Notes: a model not told the origin generated them from the letters alone. A DNA stretch of 64,000 nt from Lachnospiraceae bacterium NC2008 (GCA_000687675.1 JHWS01000006.1:171131-235130); one strand, 5' to 3'. Positions 1 through 8,421 are shown, counted from the first letter of the stretch. Program-made: numbers and translations.

Positions 1-1
1 G

Positions 2-946
2 GAAGTGCTGGGTCTTGAAGACGCAGCGGCTTTTGTTAAGGAAAGAATTGAAAGCGGTGAACCATTTATGGCAAGCCGTTTTGGTTTCTTTGAACTTGCT
101 GTTATGCGTATGTATGAGTTTGGTAAAAAGAATAAGTACCAGACTGTTATGGATAATGTGTATAACTGCGCGGGTTTTTTTCCTAATGATACTTCTCTAG
201 GCTATAAGTTTAATGAAGTCATGAAGGAGTCAATAAAGGTCTGTGACCTTCTTGGACTATCTCACGAACTTTGTGAAAACTACTTTATGAATAGATTCAT
301 GGATAAGAGAGCCAAGGCTGCAAAAGATTTTAGCGTATATAATATCTGTGAGATGGATAATAGCTGGACTACTGCTCTTAAAGGTAAGAAGGTGCTAGTG
401 GTAACACCATTTACAGAGACAGTAGAGAGCCAGTATAAGAATAGAGACAAGCTCTTTATTAATAGGGATGATTTTGGTGGCAAAGAAGCTACTAAGGATG
501 AATCCTATCTTGATAGCAGTAAGGCATCTGATATTGCTAATGATGCTAGCTACAGACTTCCTGAATTTGAACTTATAACATATAAGTCTCTTCTTACGGT
601 AGGTGACCTTAGAGATGACAGGTTTGAAACCTGGTTCGATGCTCTTGATTTTATGACAGAAGAGATTCTTAAGCTTGATTTTGATATAGCACTTCTTGGC
701 TGCGGCGCTTACGGTATGGCTCTTGCAGCTAGAATCAAGAAAGCTGGCAAGCAGGCTATACATATGGGCGGCACAACCCAGCTGGTATTTGGTATTATGG
801 GAAGACGCTGGGATGGCTCAAGATTTGGCGGTATAGACCATATGGACCCAAAAGTAGCCAGATTCTATAACAAGTACTGGACCTACCCGCTTGAAGGCAA
901 GCCAGACGAAGCTAACAAAGTTGAATACGGCCCATATTGGAAATAA
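2..946 (+). CDS. GT-D fold-like protein, 5' end outside window
   Basis: The frame is open to the left window edge, so the GTG at 5 is probably not the true start and the gene is partial. The visible 313 residues start with a GEPFMASRFGFFEL segment that resembles the opening of GT-D-type putative glycosyltransferases, where a (G/S)RxGxxE motif is usual. A second conserved block near the C-terminus (ALLGCGAYGMALAARIKKAGKQ, then IHMGGTTQLVFGIMGRRW) looks like a nucleotide-sugar or Rossmann-like half. No signal peptide or membrane segment is visible, so it is probably cytoplasmic. It ends at a bidirectional terminator shared with the facing EF-hand gene. The GT-D assignment rests on motif memory only. 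Confidence 0.55.
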   Translation, partial: EVLGLEDAAAFVKERIESGEPFMASRFGFFELAVMRMYEFGKKNKYQTVMDNVYNCAGFFPNDTSLGYKFNEVMKESIKVCDLLGLSHELCENYFMNRFMDKRAKAAKDFSVYNICEMDNSWTTALKGKKVLVVTPFTETVESQYKNRDKLFINRDDFGGKEATKDESYLDSSKASDIANDASYRLPEFELITYKSLLTVGDLRDDRFETWFDALDFMTEEILKLDFDIALLGCGAYGMALAARIKKAGKQAIHMGGTTQLVFGIMGRRWDGSRFGGIDHMDPKVARFYNKYWTYPLEGKPDEANKVEYGPYWK

Positions 947-977
947 CAGATAAACCTCGCTGATAGCGTAGATATTT

Positions 978-1009
978 AAAAGAGCTTCTCTTCTGAGAAG
1001 CTCTTTTTA
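978..1009. terminator. bidirectional intrinsic terminator
   Basis: A 10 bp stem (AGAGCTTCTC / GAGAAGCTCT) with a TTCT loop is flanked by A-rich and T-rich sides, so it can stop transcription from both facing genes. Confidence 0.85.
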
Positions 1010-1029
1010 TGCACAGGGCTGGGAAAGGT

Positions 1030-2307
1030 TTACGTCGCCAAATCCAGATGCTGCATAGTTCCAACGCCGCCATTCTCATATAAGAATATGCCTGTCTGCC
1101 TTATAACAGCATTGGTAGCACCATCTTTAATATCTTTAAGTGAAAAGTCAGTATCTATACTTTCAAGACTTATAGCTCCAACTCCCTTGTCTTTAAGATG
1201 ATATAGCATATCCTTACCATTCTCGTCCTTAGTCCATATAAGAAGCTTATCAAAGATTTCGTCTGCTTCATCTATCCAGCCGTTGCCATCAAGGTCATAT
1301 GCAGCCAGGTCTTTAAACCCATTACCAGACTTTGTGCCAAATAGCTCAGAGCCATCATTAATCTTTCCATCCCCATTCTTATCCAGTGCAAGAAAGCCAC
1401 TATTCTTATTAAGAGCCTTCATAGTATCTACTATACCGTCATTATCAATATCGAATGTGAATTCCTGATCAGTTACTGAAGCAATATTGTCATCAAGGTT
1501 GATTACCAGTGGGTCGCAGAGATCAGCTACAGAAAAAGGCTGCTCAGTAATACCAAGATATGATTCCTGAAATGAACGTGACATCTTAAGAGATACGTTA
1601 AAGCCAAGTCTTCTACCATCGCTGGTAACAACCTCTCCTTCAGTATTAAATTCAGTACTTTCCTCCTCATAGTGGTCATATAAATCTATACGGCTTACAT
1701 ACCCATTACCTGCAGACAGTCCACCCATAGAGTTACGAATTTTAAATGCACCTTTGGCAAAATCCATAATCTGACCAAAAGAAAATGCCCCAGAACCCTC
1801 AAGTTTTTGTTTAGCCAAAGATCCAGAATATGGGCTTTTAACTACAGAACCGTCTGCGCCATATACAAGACCATCAGGAGTGGTGCCTCCCTTACTGTAA
1901 CTGTCAGCGTCTTCCGTAGTCCAGCTATCCATCTCATTAGAAAAATTAATATCATTTTTATGCAAAGCTCTCCTTATCCTCTCAAGAAGAAAGAGTAGTG
2001 TCATCTCTCTAATCCTCTTTGTTGATATGGTTTCCCTTGACTGTCTCCTTATATCCGACAGCCTGCTTCCTTTAAGCATCATTTCCCCATTGTCAAAGCT
2101 TGTCTTTGCATTAAGTGAGTCTTCGGATGATTCCTGTGTCTCTTTGTCATCAAGTATGTCTTTAAAGTTATTTTCAAGGGAAGTAGTAACATGGCTAACT
2201 AAAGAGCCAAGATTGCTATCACCAATAGTAGATAAAGAACCAGATACAGTTGATGACTTGTATGCCCTGGACGATGCCATGGACATATTGGATTTTTCTA
2301 TTATCAT
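1030..2307 (-). CDS. EF-hand calcium-binding protein, unknown function
   Basis: The longest frame begins with ATG at 2319, but the bases just after that ATG form a GGAGG ribosome binding site for the ATG at 2305-2307, so the protein most likely starts MIIEKSNMSM (425 residues). The N-terminal third is Ser/Thr-rich with charged helices. The C-terminal half holds EF-hand-like loops: DIDNDGIVD, DKNGDGKINDGSELFG and DLDGNGWIDEADEIF. This loop arrangement is common in RTX-type and VCBS-type surface or secreted proteins. No signal peptide or membrane anchor is visible, so location is uncertain. It has a long structured leader. The product at 29788-30417 has a similar Ser-rich start, but no shared domain is evident. 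Confidence 0.6.
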   Translation of the reverse strand: MIIEKSNMSMASSRAYKSSTVSGSLSTIGDSNLGSLVSHVTTSLENNFKDILDDKETQESSEDSLNAKTSFDNGEMMLKGSRLSDIRRQSRETISTKRIREMTLLFLLERIRRALHKNDINFSNEMDSWTTEDADSYSKGGTTPDGLVYGADGSVVKSPYSGSLAKQKLEGSGAFSFGQIMDFAKGAFKIRNSMGGLSAGNGYVSRIDLYDHYEEESTEFNTEGEVVTSDGRRLGFNVSLKMSRSFQESYLGITEQPFSVADLCDPLVINLDDNIASVTDQEFTFDIDNDGIVDTMKALNKNSGFLALDKNGDGKINDGSELFGTKSGNGFKDLAAYDLDGNGWIDEADEIFDKLLIWTKDENGKDMLYHLKDKGVGAISLESIDTDFSLKDIKDGATNAVIRQTGIFLYENGGVGTMQHLDLAT

Positions 2308-2466
2308 ATTTGCCTCCATTTCTGGCAGGTATCCTGCCTATTTACCGGCAAATGGGTACAAAAAAAGAAGCTCCTTTAGGGATCCCTCCAAATGCACATA
2401 ATTTCCTTCTTGGAAAGTTGATCTCCCTATCGTGCTTCTAACCTTAATACAGCTTCCTATATTATA
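2308..2466 (-). promoter_or_regulatory. structured leader of the EF-hand gene
   Basis: Read on the minus strand, a TATAAT-like box lies at 2461-2466 next to the palindrome CTGCCCCTGGGCAG. The leader of about 147 nt that follows contains AGAAGC (2439-2434), which can pair with GCTTCT before a run of seven T (2366-2360). An overlapping GCAC can pair instead with GTGC at 2397-2394. A GGCAGGATACCTGCC palindrome (2339-2325) sits just before the Shine-Dalgarno sequence. This looks like a leader with a possible terminator choice. It fits no riboswitch class I can name. Confidence 0.35.
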
Positions 2467-2630
2467 AACTGCCCAGGGGCAGCCAATCTTTGACACTATA
2501 GCTCATCCGTAAGCATATGCTGTATCTGTATCCATGGTGCCTATTTTATATACTAATAATCGGATAAAGATAAAATATTCTTAACAGATAAAGTATAATG
2601 TAATTATAAATGCATAATGATTATTGAAAG
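2467..2630. other. intergenic region between EF-hand gene and fic
   Basis: This AT-rich divergent spacer holds the upstream side of the EF-hand promoter and, near its right end, a TATAAT box (2594-2599) that could serve fic. No convincing -35 hexamer sits 16-18 bp before that box. I see no coding sequence here. Confidence 0.5.
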
Positions 2631-2666
2631 ATATGCAGATAATGGTTGAGTATCTGCATATTTTTT
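2631..2666 (+). terminator. intrinsic terminator in the fic leader (attenuator-like)
   Basis: A perfect 11 bp stem (ATATGCAGATA / TATCTGCATAT) with a 9 nt loop is followed by six T. It lies downstream of the TATAAT at 2594-2599 and upstream of the fic start at 2699, so it would end most transcripts as a short RNA of about 60 nt unless read-through occurs. Confidence 0.65.
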
Positions 2667-2698
2667 GCTAATATATATGCAATAAAAGGAGGTTATAT

Positions 2699-3316
2699 AT
2701 GCATATATTTGATTACTCATTTTTGGATGAGGGCGTATTGCCGGCAGAATTGGTTAACCTTACATCCACTATTTCTGCGCTTAATGCAATATCAGAGGAA
2801 AGAAGGGGACGGAATGCGACCGTCTATACTGAACTGGAGAAGATAGCCCGTATTCAATCTGTTAAAGGCTCCAATGCGATTGAGGGTATTATTACAACGG
2901 ATGCTCGAATAAAAGAAATCGTAGAAGGAAACAGTGCGCCGTTAAACCATAACGAGATGGAGATAGTCGGTTACAGAAATGCTCTGGATGAGATACACAC
3001 TTCTTTTGAAGGCTTAAGGATTAATGAACAAACTATTTTACATCTGCACCAGGTTATGACGGAAGTAGCTGAATATGAAGGAGCCGGACAGTATAAAACC
3101 GATGATAATATAATTGCTGAAATAGATGAATACGGACGAAGGAAGGTTCGCTTTTCTCCTGTACCGGCAGTTGAAACGAAAGATGCGATGGAGCAGCTTA
3201 TACTCGCGTATATTGATGCCAGGGACAATTCGCGTATCAACAAACTTTTGCTCATTCCGTGTGTGATACTTGATTTTTTATGTATCCATCCTTTTGCTGA
3301 TAAACTCGCAGCATAG
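2699..3316 (+). pseudogene. Fic family protein, N-terminal part (gene split by mobile element)
   Basis: The ATG at 2699 follows a good AAAGGAGG. Residues 1-201 are the N-terminal part of a Fic-domain protein of the kind that transfers AMP to target hydroxyls. They include SNAIEG near residue 60, matching the (S/T)xxxE(G/N) inhibitory motif of autoinhibited Fic proteins. The catalytic signature HPFxDGNGR starts at the end (HPFAD), then the frame runs into foreign sequence (KLAA, stop). The rest of the gene is found at 11425-11880, beyond the 8.1 kb element. Without GNGR and the following helix this fragment should be inactive. Excision would restore it in frame. Confidence 0.85.
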
Positions 3317-3323
3317 GTCAAAG
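3277..3323. other. attL, left junction of the integrative element
   Basis: Host fic sequence ends at TGAT (3298-3301). The bases after it (AAACTCGCAGCATAGGTCAA) form one arm of the imperfect palindrome that appears when the two element ends are joined. The same TGAT occurs at 11421-11424 at the other end. Confidence 0.8.
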
Positions 3324-3410
3324 ATTTTACTTGTGCTGAAAAATTATTGATTTTATAATGGTCTTGACCTATATGGCAAGGCTTTTTTTATTGCCAGAAA
3401 AGGAGGAATT

Positions 3411-4913
3411 ATGGCAAAAAAGTATGATGCAATCTATGCAAGGCAATCTGTTGACAAGAAAGACAGCGTTTCAATAGAAACACAAATTGAAGCGTGTAAA
3501 ACAAAATGTAATAAAAATCCATTAGTGTATGATGCTGATAAAGGTTTCAGCGGTAAGAACACTGACAGACCTGATTTAATCAGATTGATGAATGATATTC
3601 AGCACGATTTAATTAAAAAGGTTGTAGTGTATAAGCTTGACCGTATAAGCAGAAATATTACAGACTTTTATAAATTATATGAAATTATGCAAGCGCATAA
3701 TTGTGAGTTTGTTAGTTTTGAAGACAATTTTGATACTACTACTATTATTGGACGTGCTATGATGGGTATTTTAGTTGTCTTTGCTCAAATGGAGCGTGAA
3801 AACACTGTTGTTCGTGTTCGTGATAATTACCATTATCGTATTAAAGATGGACGCTGGGCATCAGGTAAAGCACCCTTCGGTTTTGCAAATGGTAAAGATG
3901 CAGAGGGTAAACCAACTTTAATACCAGTTGAAGAAGAAATTGATGCTGTGAAATATATGTTTAATACTTATGCCAGTAATTCAAATATATCACTTGGAAA
4001 AATCCAACAGTATTTAATTGATGAAGGTATTAACGGGCATCAGGGCAAAGGTTTTGCAAGAACTACAATAGGTAGAATTTTAAGCAATCCGATTTATGTT
4101 AAGGCTGATAAAAGATTATATCAATACTATAAATCGAAACAAGTTATTTTTGTTAATGATAAAAAAGAATGGAATGGCTCTGTTAGCTGCGAACTTATCG
4201 GCAAAAAAGATATGTCTCGTAAAGTTGAAAATTTGAAGGGCTGCACGGTTTATCTTACAAATGTTAAGCCTGTTATAGATTCTGAAACTTTTATAATTGT
4301 TCAGCAACGTTTAGCACAAAACAGTTCACTTTCATCAGATAACAGTCCAAATAACAATTTAAAAGAGCTGTCAGGTTTAATTAAGTGTAAAGAATGTGGT
4401 AGTGCTATTAAGATGCAAAAGTTTCCAACTTTTACTTGTACTGGTAGAAGTCAAAAGAAGATTTGTTCAGTTTCTCTTGCTGGTGTAAAGCTTGATGAAG
4501 TTCGTAATGCTGTTGGTGTAGAAGTTCAAGCTTATCTTGATAACATTGATACTAAACGTAAGGAAACTGAAAAACGTATTAATAAGATTAACAAGGAAAT
4601 CAAAGATTTAACTATTAGACAAGAAAGACTATTACAGCTTGTTGAATCTGGTGAAGTTGGTGCTGTTGTTGCAAGTTCAAGACTTGAAGAAATTCAAAAC
4701 AAGCTAAATGAACTTGAATTACAAAGAAATCTTGGTATTAATAAATCAGATATTTATGATAGACGTTTTGGATTAGATGAAATTACTAAAATGTCAAAGC
4801 AAGTTGATTATTTAAGTTTAAATACTGAACATCGACAAACTTTACTTCGTATATTAGTTGATAAGATTTTACTTGATAAAGATGGTAATGTTTCTATTCA
4901 GTGGAAGGAATAA
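3411..4913 (+). CDS. large serine recombinase (integrase/excisionase of the element)
   Basis: 500 residues, starting after GGAGG. The N-terminal resolvase domain (about 1-150) has the catalytic serine in YARQS (Ser13), the KLDRISR motif and the QMERE helix. A recombinase domain follows (about 160-270, with GKAPFGF and the helix-turn-helix-like RTTIGRILSNPIY). Next come a zinc-ribbon-like segment (CKECG ... C) near residues 325-350 and a coiled coil at about 380-450. The order and length match large serine integrases that act on short att sites. The gene starts about 110 bp inside the left end, the usual position. It should catalyse strand exchange at TGAT with a GA core. Confidence 0.95.
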   Translation: MAKKYDAIYARQSVDKKDSVSIETQIEACKTKCNKNPLVYDADKGFSGKNTDRPDLIRLMNDIQHDLIKKVVVYKLDRISRNITDFYKLYEIMQAHNCEFVSFEDNFDTTTIIGRAMMGILVVFAQMERENTVVRVRDNYHYRIKDGRWASGKAPFGFANGKDAEGKPTLIPVEEEIDAVKYMFNTYASNSNISLGKIQQYLIDEGINGHQGKGFARTTIGRILSNPIYVKADKRLYQYYKSKQVIFVNDKKEWNGSVSCELIGKKDMSRKVENLKGCTVYLTNVKPVIDSETFIIVQQRLAQNSSLSSDNSPNNNLKELSGLIKCKECGSAIKMQKFPTFTCTGRSQKKICSVSLAGVKLDEVRNAVGVEVQAYLDNIDTKRKETEKRINKINKEIKDLTIRQERLLQLVESGEVGAVVASSRLEEIQNKLNELELQRNLGINKSDIYDRRFGLDEITKMSKQVDYLSLNTEHRQTLLRILVDKILLDKDGNVSIQWKE

Positions 4914-4936
4914 AGATGCTTAAAGAACTTGTAGAA

Positions 4937-4972
4937 TAAAGAAAGCGGTGGAGTGTTCCACCGCTTCTTTTT
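4937..4972. terminator. bidirectional intrinsic terminator
   Basis: A 10 bp stem (AAGCGGTGGA / TCCACCGCTT) with a GTGT loop has A-rich left and T-rich right flanks. It lies between the convergent recombinase gene and the minus-strand gene. Confidence 0.85.
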
Positions 4973-5321
4973 AATTTGTTTCTATCAGTGAGTCTATACC
5001 GTCAGGTATGGTCATAAATCCATCATCATCGGCAGGCATTTGAGAAGCCTGCCATTTTTCTAATGCTTCTACCGCTTCGATGAAGCCATAGCCGTACATA
5101 TCGCGAATAACGTCTATATTATCACGTCTGGGGTGCGTACAACCGTCTGTAAAGATATATCCATGATTGTCATATATTACATAGTCTGGGTTTGACTTGT
5201 AAATCAAGGATTGACCATCTTTGCTTAATCTATACTTATCTGGGTCGATTGATAACAAGTAATCCTTTACAGAAATACACTTGCATTTTTTTAATCGTGC
5301 TTTATTAACTCCGTTTGACAT
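4971..5321 (-). CDS. small CHC2/primase-like domain protein
   Basis: 116 residues starting after AGGAGGT. The segment YLLSIDPDKYRLSKDGQSLIYKS followed by RRDNIDVIRDMYGYGFIEAVEAL resembles the core of the CHC2-type fold at the start of DnaG-like primases and mobile-element primases, where RRDNIDFV...GVSFxEAVExL is typical. The zinc-binding CHC2 cysteine set is not complete (KKCKCIS and a lone TDGCTHP), and no Toprim domain follows, so it is probably not a primase alone. It may bind DNA in replication or transfer of the element. The function is an inference from weak similarity. Confidence 0.5.
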   Translation of the reverse strand: MSNGVNKARLKKCKCISVKDYLLSIDPDKYRLSKDGQSLIYKSNPDYVIYDNHGYIFTDGCTHPRRDNIDVIRDMYGYGFIEAVEALEKWQASQMPADDDGFMTIPDGIDSLIETN

Positions 5322-5805
5322 AATTGAATACCTCCTAATTCTTGTGTTTAAAAGCTAGGGTGCCTACCTATGTACTTTGTTCTAAGGTAGCCTTTACACC
5401 TTAGCTGGTACTTTATGTACCCTATTTCCTTCGTTACTAAAAATACTTTACTTCTGTGAGTGCCAGATCACTTCCAGTACTCAGTTACTTAGGTATAAAA
5501 AAACAAAAAAATGAGAGCAAAAAATATACTATGAAAGAACGCCTTTTCATAGGTTTTTCTATTTTCCTTTTTTTCTTTTGCCGACAAATTCTTTACTTCT
5601 GCTATGTGCCAAACATAAGGGACTGTCTTTTCTGTTTTTTCATACTTACAGTTTTGTGTTCATCATAAATATGCTCGATTGAAATAAAATAAGAAGAAAA
5701 AATTTTATTTTATTATTTCATATCTAAGGGCGAATATTTTGCCACGTTTTTTTTGCATAAGACCTTATTTGAAACACATACTATTATTGAAAGGGGGACG
5801 TGAAT
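5322..5805. other. non-coding region of the element with several inverted repeats
   Basis: I see no convincing gene in these 480 bases. From 5353 to 5428 there are nested hairpins: GCTAGGGTG with CACCTTAGC, CTACCT with AGGTAG inside it, then GGTAC TTTAT GTACC. Around 5681-5719 a long AT-only inverted repeat (GAAATAAAATAA against TTATTTTATTATTTC) is terminator-like. The region lies between divergent genes and must hold promoters for both. The structure could also be an origin or transfer site. An open frame at 5456-5668 has only a GTG start without a ribosome binding site. Confidence 0.45.
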
Positions 5806-6759
5806 ATGGACAAATATATAGATAAAGCATTAAAGAATTTGGAAGTATTATTGCCAGCGAACTGCGAAGCACAATACAAACAAGTAAGGAAAAACAATGG
5901 GGTGCTATTAGACGGTTTTATTATCAAAGAAGAAGGCAATGACATAGCACCGACATTTTATCTATCGGAACAAGAAAGAGTTAAGTATTCGCCAGAAGAA
6001 TTTGCTGAATTAATATGCGACCGTTTTCGAAAAGAACAGGAACGCGGAATTGATTTTGATATCGCTAACTTTACGGACTTAGATTGGGTCAAAAGCAGGA
6101 TTATGTTTGAGATAGTAAATCGAAATATGAATGCTGGTTCTAACCTTGCTAATATTCCTATTACAAACGACCTTATGATTACCTTCAAAGTGTCAGTATC
6201 ACAAAATGCAAATATAAAAGTAACGAATGACCATCTCAATATCTGGGGAAATGTAACCACAGAAGAATTATTACGAGATGCCCAAAAGAATTCAGTTCTT
6301 ATGGACCGAGCAACATTTCGTTCTATTAGCGAAGTTCTTATAGATATTCTTCTTGATGAATATCGACATCAGTACCCAGATGTTCAAGAAGATGAGTTAA
6401 GAAACCGTATCAAAAAAGAAATGTTTGAAGGTGCTGACGGTATGCTATTTGTTTTGAGTACACAAAGGCAATCTAATGCAGCTATGTTATATCCAGATAT
6501 GTTAGACAACATTAAAAAACAGTTAAATGATAATCTGATTATTCTTCCTAGTAGCATACACGAAATCTTAATTATGAAAGAAACAGACGCGTTAAGTATA
6601 GGGTTGGATAATGTCAAAGCAATGGTGAGTTCGGTTAATCGTGATGTTGTAATGCAGGATAACGCCGAAGATTATTTATCAGATGAATTGTTGATTTATG
6701 ACGGTGAGTTGAAGCAGTTGGATATTGACAGTAAGACCACAGATGACCTGATTTTTTAA
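5806..6759 (+). CDS. DUF5688-like protein
   Basis: I chose ATG 5806 because AAAGGGGG lies 8 bp before it; the GTG at 5800 is too close. 317 residues. The block KNNGVLLDGFIIKEEGNDIAPTFYLSE near the start, a DWVKSRIMFEIVNRNMN middle and an HLNIWGNVTTEELLRDAQKNS block match the layout I know from the DUF5688 family, found mostly in Lachnospiraceae mobile elements, with no known biochemical role. No membrane segment or signal peptide is visible. The gene ends at its own terminator, so it appears to be a single-gene unit. Confidence 0.6.
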   Translation: MDKYIDKALKNLEVLLPANCEAQYKQVRKNNGVLLDGFIIKEEGNDIAPTFYLSEQERVKYSPEEFAELICDRFRKEQERGIDFDIANFTDLDWVKSRIMFEIVNRNMNAGSNLANIPITNDLMITFKVSVSQNANIKVTNDHLNIWGNVTTEELLRDAQKNSVLMDRATFRSISEVLIDILLDEYRHQYPDVQEDELRNRIKKEMFEGADGMLFVLSTQRQSNAAMLYPDMLDNIKKQLNDNLIILPSSIHEILIMKETDALSIGLDNVKAMVSSVNRDVVMQDNAEDYLSDELLIYDGELKQLDIDSKTTDDLIF

Positions 6760-6780
6760 AAAGCCGAAAGGCTTTTTTTT
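6758..6780 (+). terminator. intrinsic terminator
   Basis: Stem AAAAGCC / GGCTTTT with a GAAA loop and a run of T, directly overlapping the stop codon of the DUF5688-like gene. Confidence 0.85.
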
Positions 6781-6933
6781 ATTTTCGAAAAAAATATTTT
6801 TTTTATATTTGTCGTAAAACCGCGTAAAAAGGCACTTTTTGAAATTTTAGCTGTACTAGACAAAACAGTTTTATTTCTATCGGTCATATTACGTGTGTAA
6901 ATAAAAAAATTTAAAAACAAGGAGGTGTTTTTT

Positions 6934-7278
6934 ATGATTAGAATTCCAGAATCAGAATACGATGTAAAACAATTATTTGTCGAGGCAGACCGCGACCATT
7001 ACAGTCTAGACGCATACACTTACTTTTGGGAACTATACGATGAGTATCGCAGAGCGTGTTTTGATAGTTCAGAAGTGTTTGAGTTTGACGTTATTGCTTG
7101 GTGTTGCGATTATTACGAACAAAGCCCAGAAGAGTTTGTGAGAATGTATGATATTGAAGTGCCTGATGATTGGACTGAAATGTCAAAAGATGAATTGACC
7201 GAGTATGTTTTAGAAGCATTAAATGAACGTACTGATGCAATTTCGACCAGTGAAGGAATACTGTGTAGGGTATTCTAA
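6934..7278 (+). CDS. small acidic protein, unknown
   Basis: ATG 6934 follows AAGGAGG (6919-6925) at a good distance; the longer GTG frame would begin inside that ribosome binding site. 114 residues, strongly acidic, rich in Tyr, Asp and Glu, with no signal peptide or membrane segment. I do not recognise a family. Small acidic proteins in mobile elements are sometimes anti-restriction or DNA-mimic proteins, and this element does carry a restriction system nearby, but nothing in the sequence proves that. A terminator follows it. Confidence 0.55.
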   Translation: MIRIPESEYDVKQLFVEADRDHYSLDAYTYFWELYDEYRRACFDSSEVFEFDVIAWCCDYYEQSPEEFVRMYDIEVPDDWTEMSKDELTEYVLEALNERTDAISTSEGILCRVF

Positions 7279-7301
7279 CAAAAAAACAAGAAAGAGTATG
7301 A

Positions 7302-7330
7302 CAGGTGCAGGTATCTTGCACCTGTTTTTT
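7302..7330 (+). terminator. intrinsic terminator
   Basis: Stem CAGGTGCA / TGCACCTG with a 7 nt loop, then six T. Confidence 0.85.
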
Positions 7331-7381
7331 CATTGTGTATTATGTGATATCAATCATATTACTTTTAGGAGGAGAACAAAG

Positions 7382-7696
7382 ATGAAAAATAAAGAACAGG
7401 TATTTTTAGGAAAGACAATAGAAGTGGCATTAGACGAATTTGAGTGTTGGCGAGCACAATTCGATGATTATATAGATATTGATAATGGAACATATCATTT
7501 TTGGCTGATTGTATTTAAAACAGAAAACAAAATCATTCTTTATATTGAACATATTTTGTATTACGAAAATGTAAAAGCATACTGTGTTGTTCTCGAACCA
7601 GTTGCATCATATGAAGGTATAGAAGAAGCTAAGAAAAATTGTATAAATGACATTGACAGCTATGTTAATAACACAGCATATGAAACAGCGAGGTAA
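7382..7696 (+). CDS. small protein of the element, unknown
   Basis: A longer frame opens at 7223 but would run through the terminator at 7302-7330. ATG 7382 follows AGGAGGAGAACAAAG and gives 104 residues starting MKNKEQVFLGKT. The protein looks globular, with alternating hydrophobic strands (FWLIVFKTENKIILYIEHILYY) and an acidic C-terminus. No family recognised. It is followed after 4 bp by the next gene, so the two are probably translated together. Confidence 0.6.
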   Translation: MKNKEQVFLGKTIEVALDEFECWRAQFDDYIDIDNGTYHFWLIVFKTENKIILYIEHILYYENVKAYCVVLEPVASYEGIEEAKKNCINDIDSYVNNTAYETAR

Positions 7697-7700
7697 AAGT

Positions 7701-8288
7701 ATGAATACAATGAAAAAGATTATTTTTAAACTTCGGGATATGTTTAATAGTGATTGCCATAAGGATATCACACAAGAATATACAGTATTTATTACCAAAC
7801 CAGATTTACGAAAAGAGTATTATGATGTTATTTCTGGATATGTTATTCGAATATATTATGCTTTGATAGAACTTGAAGAATCAAATATAGAGAAATATGT
7901 TGATTGTGTTTCGGCTTTAAAAGATGAGCTACCTGCGAACTATGCCGACCTAGTTCCCTATGAAAAGATTACACAGAGTTGTATAAACAACATTATTGAG
8001 GAACTAGCTAACACAGAATCAGAAGTGTACAGAATAATCTCGCAATATCGTGCAGAAAAAGAACACGAATATGATATTGAAACAGGAAAGCAGTCGCTTG
8101 ATGCATTAGGAATAAATTCGCTGAAAAATTTGGACGAGTTTCTCTGGGAAAAGCGTAATAAAGATGATAAGGAGAAAACAGAAACTATACGAACGCTGTC
8201 AAATGCTATTGCAACGATGAAGGGAAAGACGTCGTTAGGAGCTTTTGCTGCTGCCCGTAAAAATGATAATGATGACAGCGGCAACTAA
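7701..8288 (+). CDS. small protein of the element, unknown
   Basis: The longer frame from 7647 overlaps the previous gene. ATG 7701, four bases after that gene's stop and preceded by GCGAGG, gives 195 residues starting MNTMKKIIFKLRDMF. It is mostly helical and charged, with an Ala-rich, polar C-terminus (SLGAFAAARKNDNDDSGN). No family recognised. The stop codon lies inside the stem of the following terminator. Its position just before the relaxase suggests a role in element maintenance or mobilization, as inference only. Confidence 0.6.
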   Translation: MNTMKKIIFKLRDMFNSDCHKDITQEYTVFITKPDLRKEYYDVISGYVIRIYYALIELEESNIEKYVDCVSALKDELPANYADLVPYEKITQSCINNIIEELANTESEVYRIISQYRAEKEHEYDIETGKQSLDALGINSLKNLDEFLWEKRNKDDKEKTETIRTLSNAIATMKGKTSLGAFAAARKNDNDDSGN

Positions 8289-8325
8289 GTTGAAGTAATA
8301 AAAACTTCAACTTAGTTTGTTTTGC
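8283..8325 (+). terminator. intrinsic terminator
   Basis: A perfect 14 bp stem (AACTAAGTTGAAGT / ACTTCAACTTAGTT) is followed by TTGTTTTG. It includes the stop codon of the preceding gene. Confidence 0.8.
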
Positions 8326-8403
8326 TACTTTTTTAAAAGTAGCTTACGGGCGTTTTGGTGAATTCCAAAACGTGTTCGTAAGCGAACACAAAGTGTTTGA
8401 TAT
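8324..8403 (+). other. candidate oriT: three consecutive hairpins before the relaxase
   Basis: Three perfect inverted repeats follow each other: GCTACTTTT..AAAAGTAGC (8324-8343), CGTTTTGG TGAATT CCAAAACG (8351-8372), and GTGTTCG TAAG CGAACAC (8372-8389). The last is followed by AAAGTGTTTGATA, which repeats part of its arm. MobV relaxases are known to nick next to such a repeat directly upstream of their own gene (pMV158 type, around AGTGTG/TTA). The layout fits, but the nick site is inferred. Confidence 0.5.
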
Positions 8404-8421
8404 TTTAAGGGGGGAATAGAA

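Noticed and set aside
2308..2400. c-di-GMP-I riboswitch before the EF-hand gene (GCCGGTAAATAGGCAGG looks like its 3' end)
   Set aside because: The conserved CACGCACAGGGCAAACC and GACGCAAAGCC segments are absent.
2631..2666. Copy of the two-box promoter block before fic
   Set aside because: A TTGAA and an ATAATGGTTG are present, but the left half of the palindrome and the CCATAATAT box are missing.
5456..5668. 70-residue open frame in the element, rich in Phe and Cys
   Set aside because: GTG start without ribosome binding site, unusual composition, and it lies in a hairpin-rich spacer.
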